From Tatumella terrea (GTDB lineage Bacteria; Pseudomonadota; Gammaproteobacteria; Enterobacterales; Enterobacteriaceae), in NCBI RefSeq assembly GCF_039523755.1, contig NZ_BAAAFX010000006.1:372001-436000 (forward strand): 64,000 nt of DNA, read 5' to 3'. Shown in pieces: positions 62,260 through 64,000 of this stretch; position 1 is the first letter of the stretch; each line of letters opens with the position of its first letter. Made by a program: the position numbers and the translations under genes. The notes under the pieces are model-generated. The model worked only from the letters and a program-made list of their open reading frames with translations. It did not search any database and was not told the DNA's origin.

Positions 62260-62467
62260 TCAATTTTAACCTTTAACTATAAATCCGGAGCAGATCTGGA
62301 CAGGTAAGTGACAGGTTTATTCGCATTACTGGCCGGAATTTCGGCGGTTCCGGTGTAGAACCCCTGAGCGAGATTTATTTGAACTAAGACAAAACCTTTT
62401 AAAGAATGCAAACTTACTATTCTTAATGTGCTTGTCCGACTGAGCAGGCGCCACACCGTTTTAAAGG

Positions 62468-62746
62468 TTACTGAGGAATTCTTTCACCATCGACCTGGTT
62501 ACCGAACCGATCAAAATGCATCCGCTTTGTACCCTCCGGGAACACCTGCCAGATTTCACCATTGGGATAAGTTTTGCTATACACCTGAGATTTGAGCAAC
62601 AGTTTTACGCGACGATCTACCAGCGTCTTAAAATCAGCATCATTCAGCCAGCCATGATCGGTAGGATTGAGTAACAAAGATGCCTCTTCCGTCGGATTCT
62701 GAACAGCATTGGCTAAAAGGTCAGGATATTTTTCATATTCGGACAC
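62468..62746 (-). CDS. Small hypothetical protein (92 aa)
   Basis: 92 residues from a GTG at 62746, where AAGGTGG is placed properly; an earlier GTG would add three residues. Acidic N-terminal half (SEYEKYPDLLANAVQNPTEE) and a C-terminal segment with VYSKTYPNGEIWQVFPEGTK and RFGNQVDGERIPQ. It resembles no family I can name. It may be a free-standing small protein or the surviving tail of a larger one. Confidence 0.5.
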   Translation of the reverse strand: MSEYEKYPDLLANAVQNPTEEASLLLNPTDHGWLNDADFKTLVDRRVKLLLKSQVYSKTYPNGEIWQVFPEGTKRMHFDRFGNQVDGERIPQ

Positions 62747-62864
62747 GGGTACCACCTTAATTTTTCATGCACGAATTATTGAAAGGATACACGGATAAGT
62801 ATCAGATAATCCTCTTTTTATCGGGAGGAAGATGCATCAATAAAGTTCTCCCGCGATAACGTGT

Positions 62865-63104
62865 TCAGGCATTGTACTCCATCGATGACGGTCGCGGGTC
62901 CTTCAGCATCACTGTCCGGAAATTCCCGCACGATGGCATGCCCTCATAGGGAAAATATTCTTCAACATGCTGGCCACTTTTGCTAAGTTTGAAGGAGATT
63001 TGATACGCCTTCGTAGCAGGAATATAGCCAGAGGGAAAGGGCGGCTGCATGGGAAGCAGCCAAAACCATCGGACAAACAACAGAAAGAATTGTACCGGAT
63101 GCAT
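62865..63104 (-). CDS. Hypothetical protein with N-terminal hydrophobic segment, possibly frameshifted
   Basis: 79 residues. The first 20 are hydrophobic (FFLLFVRWFWLLPM); the rest is YQISFKLSKSGQHVEEYFPY and ends PSSMEYNA. In another frame, the beginning reads like a normal signal peptide (VLAASHAAALS), which suggests a frameshift. No family recognised. Confidence 0.35.
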   Translation of the reverse strand: MHPVQFFLLFVRWFWLLPMQPPFPSGYIPATKAYQISFKLSKSGQHVEEYFPYEGMPSCGNFRTVMLKDPRPSSMEYNA

Positions 63105-63243
63105 GGAGCCGGATAGTACTCAATAAGCGATCTGGCGGCGTTATTTCCAGTCTCACGGCCAACAGTCTATCGAACGCTTTCCCGGATTAATAATCTGAAT
63201 AATCAACAGATAAACTTCTACCATAAAGACCATGAATAGCTCG

Positions 63244-63525
63244 CTAAATAAGTCCTTTCCGGGCAAAAGTGATCCGGGTCGCTTCATTCAAATCCATACT
63301 TTTCATAGCTTCAGATGACACCCAGGTAATTTCCTGAAATTCCTCATTAAAGGTAATGTTCCTGTTTGTACTAATACAGTCAAATATAAGATAAATCATG
63401 TAAATTTCTTCGGTGGTGCCATCCGGATACGTTTTAGTCCGGATATCGTCACGAAAAGCCCACGGCTTAACTTCCGTGATACGTAGTTCTTCCCCTAACC
63501 CGGACACCAGGATATGCAGGGTCAT
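63244..63525 (-). pseudogene. nudI: nudI C-terminal fragment (Nudix hydrolase without Nudix box)
   Basis: The readable residues match the C-terminal two-thirds of E. coli NudI (GEELRITEVKPWAFRDDIRT, KTYPDGTTEEIYMIYLIFD, then DLNEATRITFARKGLI). The N-terminal region with the Nudix box GxxxxxExxxxREUxEExG is missing; only the end of that helix (GLGEEL) remains. An ATG at 63525 could start translation, but the enzyme would be inactive. It adjoins ybiI, and the cut is close to that gene's stop. Confidence 0.8.
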
Positions 63526-63541
63526 CAGACTCCGTGAGTGT

Positions 63542-63808
63542 TTAACGCAGTTGGCTATCTTTACTGCCGCGCCGGTTATAACCACTCACGATGGCATTCT
63601 TTTTATCTTCCTTCGCCTGGCAATTAACACAATAGCGGACACCGGCCAGCGCCCGCCGTCGGGCTTCAGGGATGGGCTCACCGCATTCATCACAGAATTC
63701 TGCGCTTTCACCCTGACCCAGATGATCTCTTGCGCGAGCGACAGCATCTTCAATGGTGGCATCAATTTGCTTATTAACGGCGCCGTCATCAGACCAGCCC
63801 CCGGCCAT
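63542..63808 (-). CDS. ybiI: DksA/TraR-type C4 zinc-finger protein YbiI
   Basis: 88 residues, closely similar to E. coli YbiI: GWSDDGAVNKQIDATIEDAV at the start, a four-cysteine zinc finger CDECGEPIPEARRRALAGVR followed by YCVNC, and GYNRRGSKDSQLR at the end. DksA/TraR family finger proteins may act on RNA polymerase, but the role of YbiI is unknown. It precedes the nudI fragment on the same strand. Confidence 0.93.
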   Translation of the reverse strand: MAGGWSDDGAVNKQIDATIEDAVARARDHLGQGESAEFCDECGEPIPEARRRALAGVRYCVNCQAKEDKKNAIVSGYNRRGSKDSQLR

Positions 63809-64000
63809 AAATTATCCTCCTGTCTTCCCGGTAACACTGAAGTATAGACGAAAATGACCGGAAGACACTCCCGGCCCGGACGATGAACCTCAGAGTCTTT
63901 CTCTGCACCGACAAAAAAAGGTGAAATATCACACAAAAATGATGGCGTCGCTATGTGAAATCTGGTGAAAAGAGCAGGGGGCTTATGGCTGTTTTTCGCG
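63809..64000. other. Right edge of window
   Basis: No gene is visible; the ybiI promoter lies at the left end. A minus-strand frame (63586-63936) is a shadow of ybiI. Confidence 0.4.

Larger units (their letters stand above)
60984..62364. mobile_element. Degenerate Tn3-family element carrying a lipoprotein gene
   Basis: The ends are imperfect inverted repeats of about 37 bases: 60984-61020 (AGGGCTCTATG, then CCGGAACCGCCGAAATT, then TCCGTTAAG) and 62328-62364 read on the minus strand (GGGGTTCTACA, then the same 17 bases, then CCGGCCAG). GGG at the outer end and TAAG inside are typical of Tn3-family termini. Between them are remnants of tnpA (minus) and a resolvase (plus) back to back, as in Tn3, plus an intact lipoprotein gene. 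The total length is about 1.4 kb. No 5-bp target duplication is visible, so the insertion is old. Confidence 0.75.

Overview
The window reads as chromosomal DNA of a gammaproteobacterium of the order Enterobacterales. RutABCDFG/RutE/RutR, CurA, YbiI, NudI, CynT, GhrA, FosA and the Dat/Ddc pair all closely resemble enterobacterial families. Two membrane-bound FAD/cytochrome c dehydrogenase complexes of the sorbitol/fructose/2-ketogluconate type would fit a sugar-oxidising member of the Erwiniaceae such as Tatumella or Pantoea, but that genus is an inference. The DNA is mostly moderately GC-rich, with clearly AT-rich patches at about 45.4-45.75 kb and 49.9-52.1 kb.

Layout. 0-3 kb: end of an MFS transporter, an M20 amidohydrolase and a convergent amino-acid binding protein. 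3-7.5 kb: a 129-bp tandem repeat, then a reverse operon for a three-subunit dehydrogenase. 8.3-9.1 kb: a GIY-YIG protein. 9.15-14.8 kb: a decayed catabolic cluster (beheaded amine/amino-acid oxidase, GNAT, GhrA, M20 hydrolase, broken class-III aminotransferase, Lrp regulator). 14.9-28.7 kb: mostly single enzymes with their regulators (DUF1330, DJ-1/PfpI, CurA and TetR; VOC; MFS; AraC with SDR; FosA-like; GNAT; alpha/beta hydrolase; LysR with alcohol dehydrogenase; esterase), with a 7-bp microsatellite at 18.76 kb and degenerate repeats at 27.3 kb. 29-37 kb: a LysE exporter and the pyrimidine-degradation genes rutABCDFG and rutR, with rutE displaced to the far side of rutR. 37-43.9 kb: CynT-type carbonic anhydrase, glutamine amidotransferase, DHA2 exporter, two LysR regulators, a YciI protein and an FAH-family enzyme. 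43.9-45.7 kb: a gene-poor stretch with a 117-bp tandem repeat and a perfect LexA box. 45.8-49.8 kb: a second three-subunit dehydrogenase operon plus the tail of a third cytochrome c gene. 49.9-52.2 kb: an AT-rich island with two unrelated HEPN-like proteins. 52.4-56.6 kb: an EamA exporter diverging from a tight nitroreductase / AMP-ligase / thiolase operon. 57-60.8 kb: an isochorismate-lyase-like gene and dat-ddc (1,3-diaminopropane synthesis). 61-62.4 kb: a degenerate Tn3-family relic holding a lipoprotein gene. 62.4-64 kb: small hypotheticals, a beheaded nudI and ybiI.

The best candidates for something undescribed are the 53.6-56.6 kb operon, whose thiolase has lost two of its four canonical active-site residues while keeping the nucleophile and histidine; the HEPN pair, of which one gene sits between perfect 17-bp direct repeats; the small Tn3-derived element with a lipoprotein passenger; and the orphan consensus LexA box. 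Much of the rest shows ongoing gene loss: a nonsense mutation plus loss of the catalytic lysine in an aminotransferase, and several beheaded genes.
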